Positions 50,272 to 58,559 of a stretch of DNA of 64,000 nt are shown here, piece by piece. Source of the DNA: Treponema porcinum (GTDB lineage Bacteria > Spirochaetota > Spirochaetia > Treponematales > Treponemataceae). The position numbers were made by a program, and so were the translations under genes. Position 1 is the stretch's first letter, and each line of letters begins with the position of its first letter. The DNA lies in NCBI RefSeq assembly GCF_900167145.1, contig NZ_FUWG01000002.1:186001-250000 (forward strand), given 5' to 3'. Under the pieces are notes generated by a model. That model made no database searches. It saw nothing but the letters and a program-made list of their open reading frames with translations, and was not told where the DNA came from.

Positions 50272-51297
50272 ATGAAAAAAGTTCTATTATCAATCTTGTT
50301 TGGATTTACTATTTTAATGAACGGAGCTTGCAGCTCTAAAGGAAAAGGTATGGACGCAATTAAGGGAAAAGACGGTTTGTTCGCCGTAATGAGCACTTCT
50401 AAGGGTGATATTATTCTTGAGCTGTATTTCAAGGATACTCCGCTGACCGTAGCAAATTTTGTTGGTCTTGCAGAAGGAACTCTTGATGCAGCAAAAGGAA
50501 AAAAATTTTATGACGGACTGAAATTTCACCGAGTAATAAAGGATTTTATGATTCAGGGAGGAGATCCGCGCGGTAATGGAACAGGCGGTCCTGGATATAA
50601 ATTTGCTGATGAAATTGTAGATAAGTATACGTTTACAGGTCCTGGAATTCTTGCTATGGCAAATTCAGGAGCTAATACAAACGGAAGCCAGTTCTTTATC
50701 ACTCACGTAGAAACTCCGTGGCTGAACGGAAAGCATACGATTTTTGGTTCTGTAGTAACAGGTCAGGATGTTGTTGATGCGATTGCACAGGGCGATGAAA
50801 TAAAATCCGTAACAATTATACGTAATGGTGCGGAAGCAAAAGCATTCAAAACGGAACAGTCTGATTGGAATGCGTATGCTGAGGAAGCTACAAAAAAAGT
50901 TCTGGCTGCAAAAGAAGCTAAACTTGCGGCAAAAATTGCAGAAGTTGAAAAAGCTTTTCCTGGATTTACAAAAACAGTAGACGGAATTTATTATAAAATT
51001 ACGAAAGAAGGTTCAGGCGAAAAGACAGGTAAAGGAAAGAACGTTTCTGTTGATTACAAAGGTTATTTTGTTTCCGGCGAAGTTTTTGACCAGTCAGCAG
51101 GAAGAAGTCCGCTTGATTTTAAGACTGCCGCAGGTATGATGATTCCGGGATTTGACATTATGGTTCAGGATATGAAAAAAGGCGAAACAAGGACAATGGT
51201 TCTTCCGCCTGATATGGCGTATGGAGAGCGCGGAATTCCAGGTGCAATTCCGGAAAATTCCTACCTTGCATTTGATGTTACGCTTTTGAAAAACTAA
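50272..51297 (+). CDS. Cyclophilin-FKBP fusion peptidyl-prolyl isomerase lipoprotein
   Basis: The 341-residue protein begins with a lipoprotein signal ending in 'NGACSS'. Residues ~30-190 form a cyclophilin ('[41 protein letters not shown]', '[23 protein letters not shown]'). A short helical linker leads to an FKBP domain at ~235-341 ('[26 protein letters not shown]', '[27 protein letters not shown]'). Dual cyclophilin-then-FKBP proteins are known in treponemes. It probably folds envelope proteins at a membrane surface. The ATG at 50272 is chosen with TGGAGG upstream. Confidence 0.93.
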   Translation: MKKVLLSILFGFTILMNGACSSKGKGMDAIKGKDGLFAVMSTSKGDIILELYFKDTPLTVANFVGLAEGTLDAAKGKKFYDGLKFHRVIKDFMIQGGDPRGNGTGGPGYKFADEIVDKYTFTGPGILAMANSGANTNGSQFFITHVETPWLNGKHTIFGSVVTGQDVVDAIAQGDEIKSVTIIRNGAEAKAFKTEQSDWNAYAEEATKKVLAAKEAKLAAKIAEVEKAFPGFTKTVDGIYYKITKEGSGEKTGKGKNVSVDYKGYFVSGEVFDQSAGRSPLDFKTAAGMMIPGFDIMVQDMKKGETRTMVLPPDMAYGERGIPGAIPENSYLAFDVTLLKN

Positions 51298-51327
51298 GTT
51301 CTGTATTTACTGAATTTTTAATTTCAT

Positions 51328-51376
51328 AAAAACTGCTTTTGGATTGGAATGTTTTTCCTTTTCAAAAGCAGTTTTT
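51328..51376. terminator. Bidirectional terminator between the isomerase gene and argA
   Basis: AAAAACTGCTTTTG (51328-51341) pairs with CAAAAGCAGTTTTT (51363-51376) across a 21-base loop, with A and T tracts on the two sides; both convergent genes can end here. Confidence 0.75.
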
Positions 51377-51377
51377 T

Positions 51378-52709
51378 TTACGGACATATATTCAGTCGGA
51401 AGAGTTTTGAATTTCTTTCCGGAGACCAAAGCGCTTTGCGTTCTTCCGACATAGAATCTGTTTTGTCCGGACAAAAGCCGATTTTTTCAAACCAGTCTGA
51501 TGTCCGCGTAGTAAGAATGAAAATGCTTTTTACGTTCCGGGATTTTGCGCGCTTTATAAGGAATTCAATCATTTTAGGACCTATTCCCAGATTGGAAAAA
51601 GTTTCGTCAACGGCTACTGCGGCAATTTCAGCCTGATTGTCAGAATAAATATGGAGTGCGGCACAGGCGCGTATTCCGCCGTCGATTTCGTAGACAATGT
51701 AATCGTTTATTTTTTCAAGCAGCTGGTAATCGGTACGAGGAAGAAGTATTTTTTGTTCGACGAACGGGCGCATTACTGTAAGAACGGCAGGAATGTCCTG
51801 CTGAGTCATCTGGCGTATGCTGCCGTAATTCTGTGAGTAAATCATTGTTCCTGAACCGAGTTCGCTGAAAATTTCACACGGAAGCGCGCCGTCTGACGAA
51901 CCGTTTACGATGTGCGCCCTCGTTACTCCGTTCCGGCACGCCTTTCCTGCCGTAGACAGCAGGGAAAGTGTTTTTTTGTCGGGAGAATTTTCATTTGCCT
52001 GAAGGAAAAGTTCGAGTTCCTCTAAATTCATTGCAGGAACCTGTGATTCTTCAGAAAGTCCTATTTTTTCCGGGATAATGAAATTTCCTTTTTTTATCTC
52101 GGCGTCTTTCATCAGGAAGAAAAGTTTGTCTGCCTTCAGTTCTACGGCAATTTCCTCTGCAAGCGTTATTGACGAAATGTTGTACGGTTTTCCAGTACTG
52201 CTCCACCCTATACACGGAAAAATCGGAATAAAACCGTTGTCCAGTGTATTCCGGATTGCATTTGCCTGAAGCTTGTCTATTTCGCCGGCAGTACCGTAAT
52301 CAATTCCTTCTAAAACACCCTTAGCCCGGGCGCGCACCCAGTTTCCGATTGTTGCGGTAATCTGGTGGGCAGCAAGGCTTGTCATAACGATATTTGATAC
52401 GTCAAAAGCAGCCATTTTTATCTGTGGAATTGCGTTTTCCGAAGTGATGCGCGTATTGTCTTTAAATTCCCATTCTATGTGGGATTCCGTAAGGACCTGG
52501 TCAATGCGTCGGCGAGCGCCCGGAACAATAACGACTTTTAAACCAGCCTGGTGAATAAGGCTGATGTCGCGCATATGGCTTGAAAACAGTGGCGAGTCGA
52601 TAATTTCATCATCTATATAAATGACAATTACGGCGTTCTGAAAGCGCTGTATATACCGGATAACGTCCCGGATATTCTGAGCCTTTGAGTTTCGGGTCAA
52701 GTCTTGCAT
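51378..52709 (-). CDS. argA: Amino-acid N-acetyltransferase (N-acetylglutamate synthase)
   Basis: The 443-residue protein joins an amino acid kinase fold (residues ~20-285, 'LKVVIVPGARRRIDQVL', 'HIVNGSSDGALPCEIFSELGSGTMI') to a C-terminal GNAT domain ('SIRQMTQQDIPAVLTVMRPFVEQKILLPR', 'EIAAVAVDETFSNLGIGPKMIEFLI') that ends with the ArgA-like 'SPERNSKLFRL'. It makes N-acetylglutamate, the first step of arginine synthesis, and classical ArgA is inhibited by arginine. The kinase half acts in regulation, not phosphorylation. No other arg genes are near. Confidence 0.9.
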   Translation of the reverse strand: MQDLTRNSKAQNIRDVIRYIQRFQNAVIVIYIDDEIIDSPLFSSHMRDISLIHQAGLKVVIVPGARRRIDQVLTESHIEWEFKDNTRITSENAIPQIKMAAFDVSNIVMTSLAAHQITATIGNWVRARAKGVLEGIDYGTAGEIDKLQANAIRNTLDNGFIPIFPCIGWSSTGKPYNISSITLAEEIAVELKADKLFFLMKDAEIKKGNFIIPEKIGLSEESQVPAMNLEELELFLQANENSPDKKTLSLLSTAGKACRNGVTRAHIVNGSSDGALPCEIFSELGSGTMIYSQNYGSIRQMTQQDIPAVLTVMRPFVEQKILLPRTDYQLLEKINDYIVYEIDGGIRACAALHIYSDNQAEIAAVAVDETFSNLGIGPKMIEFLIKRAKSRNVKSIFILTTRTSDWFEKIGFCPDKTDSMSEERKALWSPERNSKLFRLNICP

Positions 52710-52753
52710 AGAAAAAAGTATACAGTTTCAGCGCGGATTTTGAAAGTAGAAAG

Positions 52754-54163
52754 CTATTTCAAATCGTACGTTTCATCGTATTTTACGGTAGTAACGTTCG
52801 GAAAGCCGTTCTGGTGCAGATAGTCAGTAAAGAATTCCTGCGCTTCTTTTTCTCCGTGGACAAGGAAAATATTTTTCAGGCGGCTTGTGTCTATCGTTTT
52901 GAGCCAGTCCGTCATTTCTGTATAGTCCGCGTGGGCGCTGAATGCGTTTATCTGTTCAACCTTTGCGTTTACGTGATACATATCGCCAAGAATTTTTACT
53001 TCCTTTTCGCCGTCACGGATTTTTCTTCCAAGCGTGTTTTCCGCCATATATCCTACGATAAGAATTGTATTGCGTTCGTTGCCGATTTCGTTTGCAAGGT
53101 GATACAATACCCTTCCTGCTTCGCACATACCGTCGGCGCTGATGATAATCATCGGTCCTTCCTTGTCATTGAGCGATTTTGATTCTTCTACGCTTGTAGT
53201 AAAGGAAAGTGAACCGAAACCGAACGGATTTTTATGATGTTTGAGGAACGCTTCGTTTACAGATTCGTCGTAACATTCCGGGTGGACGCGGAAAACGCTG
53301 GTTGCATTTGCCGCCATAGGAGAATCAACGTAAATCGGAACGACAGGTATTTTTTTTCTGTCGGTGAGCAGGTGCAGATAGAAAACAAGTTCCTGCGCGC
53401 GTTCGATTGCGAACGAAGGAATGATGATTTTTCCTTTTTTGGAACAGGTGTCGCGGACAACGCGCTCAAGTTCCTTCATTGCGAATTCAGCGTCTTCGTG
53501 CTTGCGGTTGCCGTACGTACTTTCAAGAACGATATAGTCCGGTGGAGGCATATTTACGGCAGGATTTCGGATAATCGGTTTTTCCTTTCGTCCGATGTCG
53601 CCGGTAAAAAGAACGCGCGTTTCTTCCGAGCCGTTTGTTATTGTAAGATACGCAAATCCTGAGCCGAGAATGTGTCCAGCGTCATAGAATTCGAGCGAAA
53701 CGTTCGGCGCGATGTACATTTTCCTGTTGTAGGAAAGCGATATAATCTGGTTTGCTGTTTTTACAACGTCATCTTCATTAAAAAGCGGACGCCAGGTAAA
53801 TTTTTCGCCTTTTTTGTTCGCCTGTTTTGCAAGGAATTCAGCATCTCGTGCCTGAATACGCGCGCTGTCCATCATAACAAGATTTGCAATGTCGCGCGTT
53901 GCCGGAGTTGCGTAAATATTTCCGGTAAATCCTTTTTTTGTAAGGACAGGCAAAAGTCCGCAGTGGTCATAGTGTCCGTGCGTAAGAACGACTGCATCAA
54001 GCTTGTCGGCAGCAATGTCGAAATCCCTGTTCTTTGTATCAGAAAGCTGGCGCTTTCCCTGAAAAGCACCACAGTCTATCATTATCTGATGTCCGTCTAT
54101 TTCCAGAATATGCTTTGAGCCTGTTACTTCTTCTGCGGCTCCTAAAGAATACATTGTAATCAT
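52754..54163 (-). CDS. MBL-fold beta-CASP RNase-like protein (CPSF73/Ysh1 type)
   Basis: The 469-residue protein has the metallo-beta-lactamase motifs 'VVLTHGHYDHCGLLP', 'FYDAGHILGSGFAYL' and 'FTGDIGRKEKP'. It then has beta-CASP elements ('PPDYIVLESTYGNRKH', 'GKIIIPSFAIERAQEL', 'MIIISADGMCEAGRVLYHL') and the RMMBL end ('VNAKVEQINAFSAHADYTEMTDWL', 'FLVHGEKEAQEFF'). Relatives are RNA endo- and exonucleases of the CPSF73 family; the bacterial role is RNA processing. The ATG at 54163 has GGAG 8 nt upstream; an upstream Met is less likely. It is divergent from the DUF2804 gene. Confidence 0.9.
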   Translation of the reverse strand: MITMYSLGAAEEVTGSKHILEIDGHQIMIDCGAFQGKRQLSDTKNRDFDIAADKLDAVVLTHGHYDHCGLLPVLTKKGFTGNIYATPATRDIANLVMMDSARIQARDAEFLAKQANKKGEKFTWRPLFNEDDVVKTANQIISLSYNRKMYIAPNVSLEFYDAGHILGSGFAYLTITNGSEETRVLFTGDIGRKEKPIIRNPAVNMPPPDYIVLESTYGNRKHEDAEFAMKELERVVRDTCSKKGKIIIPSFAIERAQELVFYLHLLTDRKKIPVVPIYVDSPMAANATSVFRVHPECYDESVNEAFLKHHKNPFGFGSLSFTTSVEESKSLNDKEGPMIIISADGMCEAGRVLYHLANEIGNERNTILIVGYMAENTLGRKIRDGEKEVKILGDMYHVNAKVEQINAFSAHADYTEMTDWLKTIDTSRLKNIFLVHGEKEAQEFFTDYLHQNGFPNVTTVKYDETYDLK

Positions 54164-54300
54164 AATACTGCTCCATTCTGTTTGCAAAAGTTCTTTCTCT
54201 AAGTTTAAAACGGTTTTTGCTAATTAACAAGAAAAATATTTGCCACATCGGACTAATTCTACTATAATTCAAAGACGTAGAAATATCATTGAGGTATATT

Positions 54301-55368
54301 GTGTACACACGGTTATTGGAAAAAGTCCCTAAAAAGATTGTGCATAATGGAAAAATACAATTCGGTACTTTCTCTGGAGTTACAGATTATCTTGATATTC
54401 GGGGTGTTCGCGCTCCGTTCGCTGGAATTCCTACTTCCCGGTTTCTTTCAAATTTCAGGATAAAAAGCAGGCTTACATACGTTTTTTCACTGCCTGATTA
54501 TATAGGACTTGTTGAATTTTTTGACGACAAGGCGTTTGGTCTTGCGGAAGTCATCTACTGGAATAAGGAAACTAATCAGAAGCTTGCATATCATACGTTT
54601 ATGGGACCGCGCAGAAGGTTTGTTCCTGTAAATACGTCTGCGGCAGCCTGCATAAGTTTTGCAAAAACTCGATACATAAAAGTCAACTGGAACAGAAAGC
54701 GTGCAAAATCCGTTCTTTCGTTTACAGTCCGCGGTGATAAATTCCGCCCTGCATCGAAGGGAAAATTCATATCGCACATAAGCCCGGACAAACAGTCGGA
54801 GCTTCTTACCGTATGCCCTGCTCCAATTCATCAGCGTTGTTCTGCTACATGGTTTGTTCCTATGAATATTACAGGCGGAATTGCTACGGCTAAACACCGC
54901 AGGCAGATAAAGGAACTTCCGCAGACAAAGGGACAGGCGCTTATGCTTGTAAACAGAACGTATCTTCGTTTTCATTCTTCAAGCGAACTGATGGTCGGTT
55001 TTTTTGAATACGAAGGAAAAAAGATAACGTTTACTTTTTCAAGTACAAGTCAGGCGGCTCTTGACGGCGACAGATACAATGAGAATATGCTTTCCGTTGA
55101 CGGAGATATTACGGCAATGCCTCCTGTGTGCATAACACATCCGTTTGGAATTCAGAAAAAGTGGATTGTTCAGGATACTGAAAGTATGGTAGACCTTTCG
55201 TTTATGCCGGTATCCTGTTCAAGCAGGACGCTGAATATCATTGTTATGCGGAATGCGTATACTACGATATATGGTAATTTTGAGGGTGTTCTTCTTACTA
55301 AAAACGGCGAAAAAATAGTATTGAAGAACTGTTCCGGCATTGTAAAAAAAAGTATGCTTCGATTGTAG
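54301..55368 (+). CDS. DUF2804 domain protein
   Basis: The 355-residue protein starts at a GTG 6 nt after GAGG. It matches the DUF2804 pattern: an N-terminal tryptophan-poor beta domain ('LTYVFSLPDYIGLVEFFDDKAFGLAEVIYW'), then 'ITHPFGIQKKWIVQDTESMVDLSFMPVSC' and 'NAYTTIYGNFEGVLLTKNGEKIVLKNCSGIV'. These are lipocalin/jelly-roll-like proteins without known function. No signal peptide is seen. It is followed after 35 nt by a large spirochaete-type hypothetical gene. Family assignment is by pattern memory. Confidence 0.75.
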   Translation: MYTRLLEKVPKKIVHNGKIQFGTFSGVTDYLDIRGVRAPFAGIPTSRFLSNFRIKSRLTYVFSLPDYIGLVEFFDDKAFGLAEVIYWNKETNQKLAYHTFMGPRRRFVPVNTSAAACISFAKTRYIKVNWNRKRAKSVLSFTVRGDKFRPASKGKFISHISPDKQSELLTVCPAPIHQRCSATWFVPMNITGGIATAKHRRQIKELPQTKGQALMLVNRTYLRFHSSSELMVGFFEYEGKKITFTFSSTSQAALDGDRYNENMLSVDGDITAMPPVCITHPFGIQKKWIVQDTESMVDLSFMPVSCSSRTLNIIVMRNAYTTIYGNFEGVLLTKNGEKIVLKNCSGIVKKSMLRL

Positions 55369-55403
55369 GCGTGCAGCGCGTGTAAAAAGGCAAGGAATTT
55401 TTT

Positions 55404-57368
55404 ATGGGTAATTCTAGACCAAAAACAGCAGACTGGGCTCCAGGAACTCTTGACAGAACGCGAAAGGCTATCGGCAATATAGATGAAGCTGAAGCAGAAA
55501 AGATGACTAAAGTGCTTGGTGGAGAGATTATGTATGAGCGTACAAGTAATCCTTCTTCATCAAAAAAAATAAAAGGAACGGGAAGACTGATGCGCCAGTC
55601 AGCATCTTCCGTGCAGAAGGATGTTATGAATACGCAGACGCAGAATTCAGGGAAAGGACGCAAGCATCAGGAAGGACTTATTGTTATTCCTGCAAAAGTA
55701 AACAGTTTGATAGACAAGCTGATGATGTCTGATGAATATGGAATAAAACCTGATTACGGTCTGTTTAATTTTATAAAATATTTTCAGACAAACGGCCACG
55801 AGCAGATAATCAGCGAATTCTGTACATTTACGATGAAAATGCACATTGAAAACCTCCAGAGTTTTATTACCGTTGTAAAAACGCTTATCCAGATTGCACC
55901 GGCTTCCTACAAGGCAAAAATTGCAAACGGAACAGAGCCGAAATTCAAATTCCTGCGTATGGTTGCCGGCTGGACACTCCAGGGAATAAAACTGACGTAT
56001 ATGGATTTGCTGAATCTTACGCAGCCGTATTACGTAACCGATTTAATTCCATATACAAGAAGCGTCTACAGGCTTCTTATTCAGGTATATTATTACGGAG
56101 AATCAAAAATTCCTAAGCTGATAAAAGAAATTTACGCAGATGAAGCGGCATATCCGGATGCACCTAAAGACAAGCTTTCCGGACTTGCAAAAGAAGCAAT
56201 CACACAGTGGCTCTACATTCAGAATGAAATTATAAAAAAGATGTATCCGCTACTTATGCGTATGTGTTCAAATACATTTGAAGAATTCCCGGATTTTTTC
56301 AAGGTGAAAGTTGCAGATATCCTTAAATTCGTAGGACTTCATAAATACGATTTACTTTTGCAGGAAAAATCGAAAGAGCCGCCAGTTGAAGAAAAAGCAA
56401 AGGAACGAAAAGCCGCTGTTCCGACTAAAGGCGTAAAGGATGCGCTTGTTACTACGGGAATTTCTCTTCTTAATCAATTGTTTCCGCAGGCTGGTTTTGA
56501 TAATCTGGAAAATCATCCTGACTTATATCCGTATTTTCAGCCGTTATATAAATTTGCAGACGGATTTAACGTACTTAGTCCGGAAAATCCTCTTCAGGTT
56601 ACGGTTGTACTTTTGAGAATTATAGAGGATTTCTTTCAGGGATGCAGGAATATTGATTTTATAAATATAAAAGACGCATCAGAAAAAGATGAGGGCGATT
56701 CTATTTTAAAAGTCCTTGATGACTGGTCTGCATACCGCGAAAGCGTTTTTGAACGTCTTTATTGTTCTCCGCTTAATGATTTGGTCAATCAGATTTATTC
56801 GCAGAAAGATTTTGAAGATTCTCAGTTCGGTAAAAAACTTGTTACATCGCTTTTGTGGCAGACAAACTATCATTTTCTTCCGAACTTTAAGTTTGAACAG
56901 CTTATTCTTGAACGTCCGGCAGACGAAAGCAAATATCCGCCGCTTTTCAAAAGAACTGATTTTGTGCGGAAATATCTTACGTCTGTCGTTTCGCAGTGTG
57001 ATTCGCTTGTAAAAACGCACGGTGACGTTACTTGTGTACGCAATCCGTGGGAACATTACAAATTCGACATTCCGAATGAAATTTCAAAGCGCATTGACAT
57101 TCTTTTGGGCGCGCAGAACAAAAGTGCAAACACAAATGCTAATAATGCAAACCTTTTGAAATATACGCTATGCATTATTTCCGTTCTTGACTGGTGGATA
57201 AACAATCCGGAAAGTCCTGCCTATATGACTTCTCCGCGTCATATCTACCGTATTTCTGCGGAAGACGGAAAGCCACAGTTCTCCGTTCAGGAACGTAATG
57301 ACCAGAATAAACTGTTTGCAGATGAAATTCGGGCTGCCTACCAGCGTAAATCGGCGGAGCAAAAATAA
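55404..57368 (+). CDS. Large conserved spirochaete-type protein of unknown function
   Basis: The 654-residue protein has a disordered, basic N-terminus (first ~90 residues, Ser/Lys/Gln-rich) and then a mainly helical body ('SLIDKLMMSDEYGIKPDYGLFNFIKYFQTNG', 'PYYVTDLIPYTRSVYRLLIQVYYYGESKIPKLI', 'LSPENPLQVTVVLLRIIEDFFQGC'). There is no signal peptide or membrane helix, so it is cytoplasmic. I recognise no domain. Codon use is like its neighbours, which argues against recent transfer. It lies between DUF2804 and an aminopeptidase and shares their strand with short gaps (35 and 24 nt), so it is probably in their operon. Confidence 0.7.
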   Translation: MGNSRPKTADWAPGTLDRTRKAIGNIDEAEAEKMTKVLGGEIMYERTSNPSSSKKIKGTGRLMRQSASSVQKDVMNTQTQNSGKGRKHQEGLIVIPAKVNSLIDKLMMSDEYGIKPDYGLFNFIKYFQTNGHEQIISEFCTFTMKMHIENLQSFITVVKTLIQIAPASYKAKIANGTEPKFKFLRMVAGWTLQGIKLTYMDLLNLTQPYYVTDLIPYTRSVYRLLIQVYYYGESKIPKLIKEIYADEAAYPDAPKDKLSGLAKEAITQWLYIQNEIIKKMYPLLMRMCSNTFEEFPDFFKVKVADILKFVGLHKYDLLLQEKSKEPPVEEKAKERKAAVPTKGVKDALVTTGISLLNQLFPQAGFDNLENHPDLYPYFQPLYKFADGFNVLSPENPLQVTVVLLRIIEDFFQGCRNIDFINIKDASEKDEGDSILKVLDDWSAYRESVFERLYCSPLNDLVNQIYSQKDFEDSQFGKKLVTSLLWQTNYHFLPNFKFEQLILERPADESKYPPLFKRTDFVRKYLTSVVSQCDSLVKTHGDVTCVRNPWEHYKFDIPNEISKRIDILLGAQNKSANTNANNANLLKYTLCIISVLDWWINNPESPAYMTSPRHIYRISAEDGKPQFSVQERNDQNKLFADEIRAAYQRKSAEQK

Positions 57369-57392
57369 ACAAAAGGAAAGACAGGCATAAAA

Positions 57393-58502
57393 ATGAAAAA
57401 AGAACTTTCTCCTTCTGATACTGTAATTCAGAACGTTTGCAAAGTACGTAAAAATGAGCGAGTCTTGATAATTGCAAATCCGCATACGGCAGACATTGCT
57501 CAGGATTTATATACTTCTGCAAGTAATGCAGGGGCGCGGACGACGCTTATTTTCCAAAGCGAAAAAACGTCATTTGACAATGCAGAACCGGAAGTAATTG
57601 CTGCAATTGCAACAAATCCTGATGTGTGTATTTCCGTGTCTGCATGCAAACTTGGAAAAGACGCCGGTGCATCTGCAAAACCGTATATCCTTGAAACAGG
57701 CGAAAAATTCACCCATATTTTTGACTATCTTCTTGAAGGTAAAAAAACTATGCGCGCCGTATGGACGCCTGGAATTACGCAGGATATGTTCAGCCGGACG
57801 GTGAATATTAATTATGCGGAACTTGCCGAGCGCTGCCGGATTTTGGGAACGTATTTTAAGGACGTAGAAACCGTGAATGTTACTGCACCTTCCGGAACTG
57901 ATTTAACAGTTCCAGTGCACGGACGGAAACTTCTTTTTGATGACGGTGATTTTTCAAAAGCAGGATGCGGCGGAAACATTCCTGCCGGAGAAGTATTTAT
58001 AAGTCCTCTTATAGGAAACGGCGTTGATTTCGGCTGCTTTGGAAAAATTGTTTATGACGGTTCGATGACGTTTAGTGACGGAGATTCAATTATAGAAACG
58101 CCTGTTTGCTGTACGGTGGAACACGGATTTGTAAAGGAAATAACAGGCGGTGCAGAAGCAAAGCGTCTTTTAAAGACAATTACCGAAGCGGAAAACCGCG
58201 CAGTTACTATGGAAAAAGAAGGCCTTTTGCCGGAAGGAATGGGCGCGGTCTACAGGCAGAATGCGCGCAACATCGGAGAACTTGGCATAGGGCTTAATCC
58301 TGCAGCTATAATAACAGGAAATATGCTTGAGGATGAAAAGGCTTTTACAACATGTCATTTTGCCATTGGTGAAAATTATGATAACGATGCGCCGTCCCTT
58401 ATTCATCTGGACGGTGTTGTACGAAACCCTACAATAGTGCTGAATTACGCAGACGGTTCTATGCGGACAATTTTGGATAAGGGTATATTACAGCTTGGAT
58501 AA
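57393..58502 (+). CDS. M29-family metalloaminopeptidase
   Basis: The 369-residue protein matches the PepT/AmpS (M29) family. An N-terminal domain ('VRKNERVLIIANPHTADIAQDLY') is followed by the metal-binding C-terminal half with 'NIGELGIGLNPAAIITGNMLEDEKAFTTCHFAIGENYDNDAPSLIHLDGVV', supplying the conserved Glu, His and Asp ligands. These enzymes remove N-terminal residues from peptides, often leucine. It is shorter than the ~410 of typical M29 members. A strong terminator follows at 58516-58548. Confidence 0.85.
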   Translation: MKKELSPSDTVIQNVCKVRKNERVLIIANPHTADIAQDLYTSASNAGARTTLIFQSEKTSFDNAEPEVIAAIATNPDVCISVSACKLGKDAGASAKPYILETGEKFTHIFDYLLEGKKTMRAVWTPGITQDMFSRTVNINYAELAERCRILGTYFKDVETVNVTAPSGTDLTVPVHGRKLLFDDGDFSKAGCGGNIPAGEVFISPLIGNGVDFGCFGKIVYDGSMTFSDGDSIIETPVCCTVEHGFVKEITGGAEAKRLLKTITEAENRAVTMEKEGLLPEGMGAVYRQNARNIGELGIGLNPAAIITGNMLEDEKAFTTCHFAIGENYDNDAPSLIHLDGVVRNPTIVLNYADGSMRTILDKGILQLG

Positions 58503-58515
58503 AAATGTGCGGCGT

Positions 58516-58548
58516 AAAAAAAGCTCCGGTTTGACCGGAGCTTTTTTT
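58516..58548. terminator. Bidirectional intrinsic terminator
   Basis: AAAAAAGCTCCGG pairs with CCGGAGCTTTTTTT, loop TTTGA; it serves the aminopeptidase gene and the convergent TIGR03545 gene. Confidence 0.9.
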
Positions 58549-58559
58549 ACATATTTTTA

